Positions 1 through 6,622 of a stretch of DNA of 47,539 nucleotides are shown one piece after another. This DNA comes from Nocardia wallacei (GTDB lineage: Bacteria; Actinomycetota; Actinomycetes; Mycobacteriales; Mycobacteriaceae). A program made the position numbers and the translations under genes. Where the stretch lies: positions 1 through 47,539 of the forward strand of contig NZ_JARWQD010000323.1 of NCBI RefSeq assembly GCF_029869545.1, read 5' to 3'. Within the stretch, counting starts at the first letter, position 1; each line of letters opens with the position of its first letter. A model generated the notes under the pieces. That model was given only the letters and a program-made list of their open reading frames with translations. It did no database searches and was not told the DNA's origin.

Positions 1-1018
1 CCGCCGCCGCGCCCCCGGCACCGCCGCCGCCACCGGCCGCGGCGTCCTCCGGTTTCGCGACCGGCGTCGGCGCGGACAGCGAGGCGTTCGCCTTCGCCAG
101 TTGCCCGACGGCCTGCGAAGCCTGGGTCCCCATGCTCATCAGCGGGCCCAGCATGCTGAGCATCTTCGACACGTCCTGCGACGACTTGACGCCCTTGGGG
201 GCGCCCGTGATCGGGATCTTGCTGCCGACCTTGGTCATTCCGACGCTGCGCACGCCCAGCTCACCCTTGGTCTTGGCGGTGATCGCCAGCGCCTCGGTGA
301 TGGACTGGATCGTCTGCTGCACCAGAAACGCCTGGCCCACACCGCTGATGATGAACAGCGGCGCCAGCGCCATCGTGGTGGCCTGCTTCGCCACCACGCC
401 GGCCATCTGGGCCGAGCCGACCGCGACGCTGGAGGCCGCGCCGATCAGTTCCTGCTTCTCGCCCGCACTCTGCGCCCCGAGGGCCGCGGAGTCGACGCTG
501 GCCGCGGAGGCCTTCTTCTGCGCCTCCTGCGCCGCCTGGCCCTGCCACAGCGTCATCGCCAGTTGCAGCGCCGAGGTGCCCAGCGACATCGCCGTCTGCA
601 ATGCGGTGGACACACCCGACAGCATCTGCGTGGGATCCATCGGTGGTGGCGGCGGCGGAGCCGCGACCTGCTGACCGCCGGGCGCACCCGGATTGCCCTG
701 TGCCGCACCGCCTTCCGGTGCTGGCGCGGGGGCCGGGGCCACGGCGGGCGTCGGCGCGAACTGCCCGGTACCGAACGCCGAGGCGAGATCGGTCAGCGGG
801 CGCATCAGGGCGGTCAGGTCGATCACCGGCAGCGGCGGCAGGCCCGGCAGCGGCGGCACCCCCTGCAGGTCGGGCAGGGGCGGCAGACCCATGTCCTGCA
901 GGATGTCACCCACCGGCTTGTCCAACATGGGTGCCAGGGCGCTGCCGCGCAACAGCTCCAACACCGTCGGATCCGGTGGCTCCGCGCCCGGTGGCGGAGT
1001 CATCCCCGGCAGACTCAT
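1..1018 (-). CDS. EspA/EspE-like ESX-associated protein, 3' end outside the window
   Basis: An open minus-strand frame starts at ATG 1018 and runs off the left edge, with about 339 codons visible. The N-terminal third is rich in proline and leucine, with PPLP-type runs. Then comes a helical, Ala/Gln-rich segment with a WQG tripeptide near residue 158, followed by a hydrophobic Ala/Gly/Leu/Ile stretch and a Gly/Ala-rich tail. A small EspC-like gene followed by a larger helical gene recalls espF-espE and espC-espA in mycobacteria, so I infer a secreted ESX partner protein. The ATG overlaps the stop of the upstream gene (ATGA), which suggests translational coupling. The family call rests on context and composition; I recognise no catalytic motif. 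It could instead be an unrelated ESX substrate of this lineage. Confidence 0.6.
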   Translation of the reverse strand, partial: MSLPGMTPPPGAEPPDPTVLELLRGSALAPMLDKPVGDILQDMGLPPLPDLQGVPPLPGLPPLPVIDLTALMRPLTDLASAFGTGQFAPTPAVAPAPAPAPEGGAAQGNPGAPGGQQVAAPPPPPPMDPTQMLSGVSTALQTAMSLGTSALQLAMTLWQGQAAQEAQKKASAASVDSAALGAQSAGEKQELIGAASSVAVGSAQMAGVVAKQATTMALAPLFIISGVGQAFLVQQTIQSITEALAITAKTKGELGVRSVGMTKVGSKIPITGAPKGVKSSQDVSKMLSMLGPLMSMGTQASQAVGQLAKANASLSAPTPVAKPEDAAAGGGGGAGGAAA

Positions 1019-1332
1019 TGCTGCGTGCCGACTGACCCGATATCCGCGCCGGACGCGGCATCGGTGGTCTCGTAGGTGGCGGCGGCCTGGTGGGAGGTCA
1101 GGGCCGTACCGGCGTGCACCGCGGCCAGCTGGGCCACCGAGGTCAGATGATTGGCCTGCGCGTAGGCGAACGACAGCAGGAACTCCTGACCGATGAGCCC
1201 GAATACCGGCACCGCCGCCGCCATCGTCGCCGACTGGTCGACCGCCCCGGCAGTGGCGACCTCGGAAGCCATCACGGCCGAAGTGTCGCCGTATCGGCGC
1301 AACGCGTCCGGCACTACTTCTACGTGATTCAT
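1015..1332 (-). CDS. EspC/EspF-like type VII secretion target
   Basis: A small protein of about 105 residues, mostly alanine-rich helix, starting MNHVEVVPDALRRYGD. The V-x-P-x-x-L start, central small-residue helices and A-A-x-x-Y-x-x-T/D ending fit the EspC/EspF family of ESX-1 substrates (PF10824-type, from recall). These are co-secreted with EspA/EspE-like partners, and such a partner follows with a 4-base ATGA overlap. I chose ATG 1332 over an in-frame TTG at 1344; both have poor ribosome sites, although GAGGG lies just before the ATG. About 98 bases separate it from the YbaB-like gene upstream, so a second promoter is possible. No WxG motif is visible, which is normal for this family. 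Confidence 0.68.
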   Translation of the reverse strand: MNHVEVVPDALRRYGDTSAVMASEVATAGAVDQSATMAAAVPVFGLIGQEFLLSFAYAQANHLTSVAQLAAVHAGTALTSHQAAATYETTDAASGADIGSVGTQQ

Positions 1333-1430
1333 ACCCTCATCCAATCTCGAAACGTCGCATGACGTTTCGGTCTCAACGGTACCTTTACGAGTTCATAGGC
1401 TGCGATCTGTGCGGGGTTAACATTCGGTGA

Positions 1431-1730
1431 CTACCCGGCGCTCTCCTCGTTGTAGGCCGTCACCAGATCGGCGCGTTCGGAGAAGGCCCTCTGTGCCGCC
1501 GCACGGGCGGTGTCGACCAGCGTCTTTTCGAATTCCTCGGGCGAAAGTTTGGATATCCGGCCGGAGAAACTCAGCCCGACCAGTGCGCCGTTACCGTCCA
1601 CCTCGGCGGTTATCGCGCCGTCCTCGGAAGTGGCGCTGGCCCGCACATCGCGCATCGCGTCATCGAGATCGCGCAGCCGATACAGCTGTTTCTGCACGCG
1701 TGCGATCAGCTCGTCCATCGTGTCGACCAT
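1431..1730 (-). CDS. YbaB/EbfC-fold ESX accessory protein (EspL-like)
   Basis: This 99-residue protein has the YbaB/EspL plan. An N-terminal helix (MDELIARVQKQLYRL) is followed by a beta hairpin, DGAITAEVDGNGALVGLSFS, and then a long helix with LVDTARAAAQRAF. EspL of the mycobacterial ESX-1 locus has the same size and order, and YbaB-fold proteins often sit beside ESX substrates. The role is probably stabilising or chaperoning Esp proteins rather than DNA binding; this is inference from family and neighbours. A GAGGT ribosome site lies about five bases before ATG 1730. An internal Met at codon 5 is an alternative start. Confidence 0.75.
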   Translation of the reverse strand: MVDTMDELIARVQKQLYRLRDLDDAMRDVRASATSEDGAITAEVDGNGALVGLSFSGRISKLSPEEFEKTLVDTARAAAQRAFSERADLVTAYNEESAG

Positions 1731-1772
1731 GGCTACCTCGCGTTCCCCTTACCGGCCGGCCGAGTCCGCCGC

Positions 1773-2138
1773 TCAGACCGAGCGCAACCAGCTCTGCGGC
1801 TGCGTGTCGTATTCCTGTTCCTCGATGATTTCCTGCCGCGCGACATCCGCCTCGGTGGGCAGTCCGGTCAGCGCCAGCATGTCGGAGCTGAACCCCGCCT
1901 CCTGCAACTGTTTCCGACGCTGCAGCCCCGCGCGATTCGCCGCCTGGCGGCACAGCCGCAGCACCTCCCCCGCCAAACTGTCCGGATCGCGGCGCAATTC
2001 ATCGGGATCGACCCGAATGCCCAGCGGCAGACCCTGTTCGGTGGTCCGCACCGAGATCGTCCCGGTCACCGAGGCCGCGCTGAACTCCGTGGGGAACTCG
2101 TCCTCCGGGAGTCCCTGACCCTCCTGCGGCGCAGTCAT
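1773..2138 (-). CDS. EspH-like (DUF2694-type) ESX accessory protein
   Basis: This 121-residue acidic protein leads the left-hand Esp operon. After a disordered acidic start comes TGTISVRTTEQGLPLGIRVD, a beta hairpin like the VSVSTLMDGRIQHVEL region of mycobacterial EspH. A helix with LAGEVLRLCRQAANRAGLQRR and an acidic ending with EYDTQ follow, matching EspH in order. EspH is an ESX-1-locus protein near EspE, EspF and EspG1, and the same company is found here. The likely role is a cytosolic assistant for secretion of the EspC/EspA-like pair. ATG 2138 has an excellent AGGAGG eight bases upstream. The EspH link is from memory of sequence order and is moderately sure. Confidence 0.62.
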   Translation of the reverse strand: MTAPQEGQGLPEDEFPTEFSAASVTGTISVRTTEQGLPLGIRVDPDELRRDPDSLAGEVLRLCRQAANRAGLQRRKQLQEAGFSSDMLALTGLPTEADVARQEIIEEQEYDTQPQSWLRSV

Positions 2139-2146
2139 GCTCAGCC

Positions 2147-2152
2147 CCTCCT
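2147..2152 (-). promoter_or_regulatory. Strong Shine-Dalgarno for the EspH-like gene
   Basis: AGGAGG on the minus strand, eight bases before ATG 2138, with a run of T just upstream. It fixes the start of the first gene of the left Esp operon. Confidence 0.85.
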
Positions 2153-2513
2153 GAAAAAAAGTGTCACATAGAGCATCTCATGCACGTCAAGGCCGTTGTC
2201 GGTGCCGCGCCACCGTTGCCGCAACCCGCCGTTCACCTGCACGATCAGCCCTCCCTCCAGGTGACACATCCTACCCAGCCCCCGGGCCCGGCGTCGTCTG
2301 TGCCGACGATCGATCGGTACCGCACCCGTACGATAGCGGCACCGGCGGACGGCCGACAGCGCAAGTTTCTGTGGCATGCCTTCGGCGTGGATCTGTGTCA
2401 GGATGTCCACGCGGACCCCGCGATTATCGGTCCGTAACAATGCGTACTTCGATGATCTTCAATTGCGCCGGAATTCTCTCCGTCCCCTCGAGTAATCGGA
2501 TGCGTGGGGGAAT
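2153..2513. promoter_or_regulatory. Gap between the serine hydrolase stop and the Esp operon
   Basis: About 360 bases without a convincing gene. A short minus-strand frame crosses 2141-2440, but it is Arg/His-rich, has no ribosome site and shows no family signature. The position requires a promoter for the minus-strand Esp genes. I cannot name a clear -35/-10 pair; a TATCGT near 2333 has no well-spaced partner. No strong terminator hairpin is visible after the serine hydrolase gene. Confidence 0.45.
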
Positions 2514-3605
2514 TCAGCCATCGACGCAGCTCGGGTAGAGCGCTCGCATGATCGCCAAGGCGATCGCCTGGCTGATGACGATGTCGTTCACCAACCCGTT
2601 GGTGACGACTGCGACCGACGCATTCTCGGCTGGAAAACGGAACACCGCGCACGACGAACCGGGCATCATTCCGCCGTGGCCGACCAGCGCGCCGGGGCGC
2701 TGCACCCCGAGCCCGTATCGATGCAGGCCCCGCCAGCCGTCCAGATGCCGAGGGGTCGCCAGACGCTCACGCTGTAGGTCCGCTGACAGCAGCGTGCCGT
2801 CGGTAAGCTCGCGAACCCAAACCAGGAGGTCCTCGATCGTCGAGGTCATCGCGGCGGCCGTCCACAGGACGTTGAGGTTCATGTCGCCGAGCTCGCGCAG
2901 TATGCGGCTGTCGGGCTCGAGCGCGTAGACCGCCGGATGCGGGTCGGGAAGTTTTGCGACCGAGGGGAATTCGGTGTTCGTCAGTCCCGGCACCGCCGCG
3001 ACCACGTCGCCGTTGATCACGTCGGCGGCAGGCTTGCCGGTCACCTGCTCGAGCACGAGTCCGAGCAGTATGTAGTGGCTGTTGCAGTAGTGGGCCTTGA
3101 CACCCGGTTCGAAAGCCGCGGGCATGCTTCGCATCACATCGACCTTGCGCTGCTGCGGCCAATCCGCGTCGGCGGTGTCGAGCGACAGCCCCTCGATCGT
3201 CGGTAGCCAGTCCGGTGAATCGGCGTAGTCGGGTACACCGGACGTCATGTTCAGGAGGTGTCTGATCGTGATGCGCTCACCGTTCGGTATGCCCGGGACG
3301 AAGGGTTCGAGGGGGTCGTCGAAACCGAGTCGGCCCCTGTCGATCTGCCGCAGGACAGCGGTCGCGGTGAACGATTTCGTGACACTTCCGATGCGGAAGT
3401 AGTCGCCGATCCGGAACGGTTCGCCGGTGGTCACGTCCGAGACGCCGAGTGCACGCTCCCAGCGCTGCCCCCCGGCCTCGACGACCGCGCCGAGGCCGGG
3501 CAGACGGTGCTCGTAGAACTCCGTTTCGAGAAGGAACTCGAGCGTGTCGCGCGTCATCTCGTCGAACATGACTGATTCTGCATGCTCAAGAGACTCGGAA
3601 GTCAC
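2514..3605 (-). CDS. Serine hydrolase, class C beta-lactamase / DD-peptidase fold
   Basis: This 363-residue protein carries all three motifs of the serine beta-lactamase/DD-peptidase superfamily. SVTK at residues 74-77 holds the nucleophile Ser74 and Lys77, YCN at 173-175 is the Y-x-N motif, and HGG at 310-312 replaces KTG. The layout between them, including NMTSGVPDY around 119-127, is typical of class C-like esterases and peptidases. I see no signal peptide, so it looks cytosolic. The substrate is unknown. The start is uncertain: GTG 3605 overlaps the EspG-like gene by 20 bases, and in-frame ATGs at 3569 and 3557 also precede the domain. The overlap suggests co-transcription with the ESX genes, which is unusual company for this enzyme family. 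Confidence 0.88.
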   Translation of the reverse strand: MTSESLEHAESVMFDEMTRDTLEFLLETEFYEHRLPGLGAVVEAGGQRWERALGVSDVTTGEPFRIGDYFRIGSVTKSFTATAVLRQIDRGRLGFDDPLEPFVPGIPNGERITIRHLLNMTSGVPDYADSPDWLPTIEGLSLDTADADWPQQRKVDVMRSMPAAFEPGVKAHYCNSHYILLGLVLEQVTGKPAADVINGDVVAAVPGLTNTEFPSVAKLPDPHPAVYALEPDSRILRELGDMNLNVLWTAAAMTSTIEDLLVWVRELTDGTLLSADLQRERLATPRHLDGWRGLHRYGLGVQRPGALVGHGGMMPGSSCAVFRFPAENASVAVVTNGLVNDIVISQAIALAIMRALYPSCVDG

Positions 3606-4419
3606 GTTCGACGGGCCGGTTCTCCCGGATTCGCCGGACCAGTTCGGCGACTCGCTGGTTGACGAATCTTTCGAACGCGCTGTCGTCCACCGGAATCGCG
3701 ACCGGGTTCGGCTTGGGCTCGATCAGGTAGCGGCCGTCGTCGACAAGGTCGCGCCAGCGCACGAGAAAGCCACTGCGGTCCTGGAGCCAGTGCGCCGCAC
3801 TGCCCGGTTCGACCTTCAGCTCGCCGAGGTGGGTCGACTTGGCGCTGCGCCAACGCTCGGAGCGTTGATACGTCGGGTCCATCGAATCGAACACCGCCGA
3901 AGAGTCGTCACCGGAACTCGTCCGATGCTGCTCCTGCGTGACGATCGGGACCTCGCGCAACTTACCCGGCCCGGTCTTCGGCAGCTGATCGATCACGGCT
4001 TTCGCCAGCCCGACGACATCGGTCTCGTAGAGGTCGACATCGCCGCCGCGCTCGACTAGCTCGCCCGGCTGCTGAACCAGGACAAGCGCATACCCTTCGC
4101 GTCGCAATCCGAGGACGCGCGTCACCACCGGCTTGTCCGTCGCGTCGCCGGGCCCCTCCCCCGCCGCCCGGATGACAATGTCCGGGTTGACGGCGGCCTC
4201 CCACAGATGCAGCAAGTCGGCGGAATCCCACCCTTGCGGCCCCCGGAGCGGCGGATTCTCCAAGAGTCGTTTCGCCGTCTCCTTTTTGGCGCGGACGTAG
4301 TCGGCCTCGTATTGGTGAGTCGGCCAGTGCGTCAGCGGGTACGGCAGGTTGTCATCCGACATCATCTCCCACAGAACCGCGACCTCGAGCGATGTCAGCC
4401 GCCCACGATAAACGGTCAT
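3586..4419 (-). CDS. EspG-family ESX secretion chaperone
   Basis: A 277-residue protein of the length and style of EspG (PF14011-type). It opens with LTSLEVAVLWEMM, has helices before PPLRG, a beta-rich middle (TRVLGLRREGYALVLVQQPG) and ends with LVRWRDLVDDGRYLIE. EspG proteins are cytosolic chaperones that bind the tip of PE-PPE substrate dimers and keep them soluble for ESX export. The gene overlaps the upstream PPE/EspB-like gene by four bases (ATGA), so chaperone and client are translationally coupled. This makes the two upstream helical proteins the likely clients. Start ATG 4419 is firm because of the overlap. Confidence 0.82.
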   Translation of the reverse strand: MTVYRGRLTSLEVAVLWEMMSDDNLPYPLTHWPTHQYEADYVRAKKETAKRLLENPPLRGPQGWDSADLLHLWEAAVNPDIVIRAAGEGPGDATDKPVVTRVLGLRREGYALVLVQQPGELVERGGDVDLYETDVVGLAKAVIDQLPKTGPGKLREVPIVTQEQHRTSSGDDSSAVFDSMDPTYQRSERWRSAKSTHLGELKVEPGSAAHWLQDRSGFLVRWRDLVDDGRYLIEPKPNPVAIPVDDSAFERFVNQRVAELVRRIRENRPVERDFRVS

Positions 4420-5933
4420 TTCTCGACGACCGGCTTCGCGACGACCGGGGCGTCGCCCAGGGCCTCCTCCAGATGCTCGGTGGAGTCCAGATAGTCGGCC
4501 CGCTTGTGCTCCTTGTTCTGGCCGCCACCGGCTCCCGCACCGCCGCCGCCCATCGGACCACCCATGCCGCCCGGTGCGCCCGCGCCCGCGGCCACGCCCG
4601 CGCGACCCGACGCCGCGGACGCCGCCGCATCGGTCATGCTGGCACGGGGGAACAGACGATCCGCGGTGGGAGATGTCTTGCCGCTCAAGGTCGCTCCCGG
4701 GCCGCTGCCGACGCCGAGACTGCCGCCCTTCCCGGCACCGGCACCGCCTCCCGCACCGCCGCCCTTGGCCCCGCCCTTGGCGAGTCCCTCTGCCAGTCCG
4801 GCCACCCCAGGTACCCCACCGGCCAACCCGGCCTTCGCAGCCTCGGCCTGAGCGGCCTGCATACCCTGCTGCGCCGCCTGCTGCGCGGCCTGCATGCCCT
4901 GCTGCACCGCTTGCTGAGCAGCCTGCATACCCTGCTGCGCGGCCTGCTGCTGCGCCTGCCTCTGCTGCTGCTCCTGAGCCTGGCGCTGCGCCTCCTGCTG
5001 CTGCCGCCGCTGCTCCTCCAGTTGCCGCTGCTGCTGCTCCTGTAGCTGCTTCTGCTGCTGCTCGGCCCGGCGCTGTGCCTCCTGCTGCTGCCTCTGCATC
5101 GGCGCGAGGTTCGGTGACCCCGGGCTGCCGGGACTGCTCGGACTGCCTGGGCTACCGGGGTTACCCGGGCTGCCGGGGCCCTGATCGCCGGGCTTGCGGC
5201 CGGTTGTCGGGTCCACCCCATTCGTCACCGATTTCGGGAGCGGGAACATCGGCATGGCCGCATCCACGGATTTCCCGCCGGGGACGAAGATCTGGTTCAT
5301 GACGTCGTTGGCTCGCTGCTCGAGCTTCTGCCTCACGAGCGCGCGGTTCTCTTCGGAGACGTATTGGTAGTTCTCGGCGTAGGTCATATGACTAGAGTCG
5401 TCCGACGCGGTGGCGTAGTTGTCGTCGTAGTCCCACGACTTCACTATCCCGGTCACGACATTCGTCTTCCCGTCGGCCAGCTGACCTTTTTCGTCGGGAA
5501 TGTTGTTCCGCGTGTCCTCGAGGAACTTTGCCGAGAAATCCAGACTGTTGGCGATCCCCGTGATAACAGCGGGGAGCTGCGCCAGTTGATCTGCGTAATT
5601 TTGCACCGCCGCCGACGCGGCGGCGCCGGCGTTCGATTCCCAGGAATCACGAATCGTCGATTTCACCGCATTCGAGAATTTGTTCTGGAGCGTATCCAGC
5701 TTTGTGCCGTGATCGCGCCACTTCTTCTCCAACGCGCGCACCGAACCGGTGTCGATCGAATCACGGAATTTTACGAGATCCTCCAGCTTCTTGCCATAAG
5801 TCTCCCATGGGATCTCGCCCTCCTCGGTTTCGATCTTGCTGTCGGTACCGAGCACGGTGTTCTTGTCGGCCTTCGGGCTCTTCGGCTCGAACTTGTTCAG
5901 CTTGGCTTCTGGCTTGTCTACGCCGCCCATCAT
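4416..5933 (-). CDS. PPE/EspB-like ESX substrate with Gln/Ala-rich coiled coil
   Basis: This is a 505-residue protein. Residues 40-215 are helical, with SWES at 97-100 in the place of a W-x-G turn and YVSEE at 191-195 fitting the Y-x-x-x-D/E secretion motif. Residues 247-275 are collagen-like Gly-Ser-Pro triplets. Residues 280-366 are an unbroken Gln/Ala/Glu/Arg run with three MQAAQQ-type heptad-like repeats. A Gly/Ala-rich stretch follows, ending in a charged tail with RADYL near 478-482. This resembles EspB or a PPE protein with an added stalk. It follows the helical gene at 5965-6369 and overlaps the EspG-like gene, the usual PE-PPE-EspG arrangement. GGGAGGTGA precedes two adjacent ATGs, so the start could be 5933 or 5930. 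Confidence 0.72.
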   Translation of the reverse strand: MMGGVDKPEAKLNKFEPKSPKADKNTVLGTDSKIETEEGEIPWETYGKKLEDLVKFRDSIDTGSVRALEKKWRDHGTKLDTLQNKFSNAVKSTIRDSWESNAGAAASAAVQNYADQLAQLPAVITGIANSLDFSAKFLEDTRNNIPDEKGQLADGKTNVVTGIVKSWDYDDNYATASDDSSHMTYAENYQYVSEENRALVRQKLEQRANDVMNQIFVPGGKSVDAAMPMFPLPKSVTNGVDPTTGRKPGDQGPGSPGNPGSPGSPSSPGSPGSPNLAPMQRQQQEAQRRAEQQQKQLQEQQQRQLEEQRRQQQEAQRQAQEQQQRQAQQQAAQQGMQAAQQAVQQGMQAAQQAAQQGMQAAQAEAAKAGLAGGVPGVAGLAEGLAKGGAKGGGAGGGAGAGKGGSLGVGSGPGATLSGKTSPTADRLFPRASMTDAAASAASGRAGVAAGAGAPGGMGGPMGGGGAGAGGGQNKEHKRADYLDSTEHLEEALGDAPVVAKPVVEK

Positions 5934-5964
5934 TCACCTCCCTAAGGCAAGGACAGCTGGAACC

Positions 5965-6369
5965 TCACGGCTTCTTCGGCCGGTAACCGTCGATCGCCTT
6001 GTCGTAAGAGGCAAGATCCGCCTTGGTGGCGTCCTCGTTCGTCAGATACGCACGGCCCGCGGCAATGAAGGTTTCCATCATGTCGTTGACGAGGTCGCGG
6101 TGCTTCGTCAGCACGTGCTTCAGCGAGGAATCGCCGCCGTCGACGCGGGACTTGTAGCGATCGGCGAGCTGCTTCGCGTTCGGGACGGCGGCTGAAGTTT
6201 CACCGAAGCCTTTGACGTCGTCGAGCTGGTCGGCATCGCCGATCGCGCTGTTGAGCTCGTCGATCATGTCACCACACAGCTCGACACACTTCTTGGCGGC
6301 TTCCGGCTTCAGCCGGATGTAGTTGCCCTGGGCAGCCTTGGTCAGGCCATCGAATTCGCTGTCTGCCAT
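5965..6369 (-). CDS. PE/EspB-type helical ESX substrate
   Basis: A 134-residue, mostly helical protein. Two long helices (about 20-45 and 80-108) form a likely hairpin. YLTNE at 108-112, just after the second helix, matches the Y-x-x-x-D/E ESX export motif. It lacks a classical PE N-terminus. The gene is first in a run with the PPE/EspB-like gene (31-base gap) and the EspG-like chaperone, so it is probably the PE-like partner of a secreted heterodimer. AGAAGGA lies about eight bases before ATG 6369. Confidence 0.68.
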   Translation of the reverse strand: MADSEFDGLTKAAQGNYIRLKPEAAKKCVELCGDMIDELNSAIGDADQLDDVKGFGETSAAVPNAKQLADRYKSRVDGGDSSLKHVLTKHRDLVNDMMETFIAAGRAYLTNEDATKADLASYDKAIDGYRPKKP

Positions 6370-6622
6370 CGGTCGGTCCTTCTACGACGAGATACTCGGA
6401 AAAGTTGTCGGCCCTCGAGCGATCAGGGTGGGTACCGCACCGGTGGTCATCCCCCGCCCGCCCTCGCACGTACCGGCGTCGTAGTACGACGTCACCGGCA
6501 AGGTCGTGCTCACGCCGTTCAGCATATCGGATCGAGCGGTGGCCGCAGGCTGTGCGCGGTGACTCCACCGACCGGTCGAAAGGTGTTCACCTGTTGGCTC
6601 TTTCGGCAGTTACCGCACCCCC
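6370..6622. promoter_or_regulatory. Promoter region of the PE/PPE/EspG-like operon
   Basis: About 250 bases between the immunity-like gene stop and the PE-like gene start, both on the minus strand. It must hold the promoter of the downstream run or read-through from the giant operon. A perfect 15-base palindrome sits at 6477-6491. I see no confident -35/-10 pair and no gene. Confidence 0.5.
6477..6491. promoter_or_regulatory. Perfect 15-bp palindrome, candidate operator
   Basis: CGTCGTA-G-TACGACG is a perfect 7-1-7 inverted repeat. It lies about 110 bases upstream of the PE-like gene, in non-coding sequence. This suits a dimeric repressor or activator. The regulator is unknown. Confidence 0.5.

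Noticed and set aside
101..1196. Several plus-strand frames at the left edge.
   Set aside because: They lie opposite the EspA-like and EspC-like genes, and their products are biased and motif-free.
2141..2440. Minus-strand 99-codon frame before the EspH-like gene.
   Set aside because: It is Arg-rich, without a ribosome site or family signature; it spans the expected promoter region.
4504..5302. Plus-strand frames opposite the PPE/EspB-like gene.
   Set aside because: They mirror the Gln/Ala/Gly repeats of the real gene.
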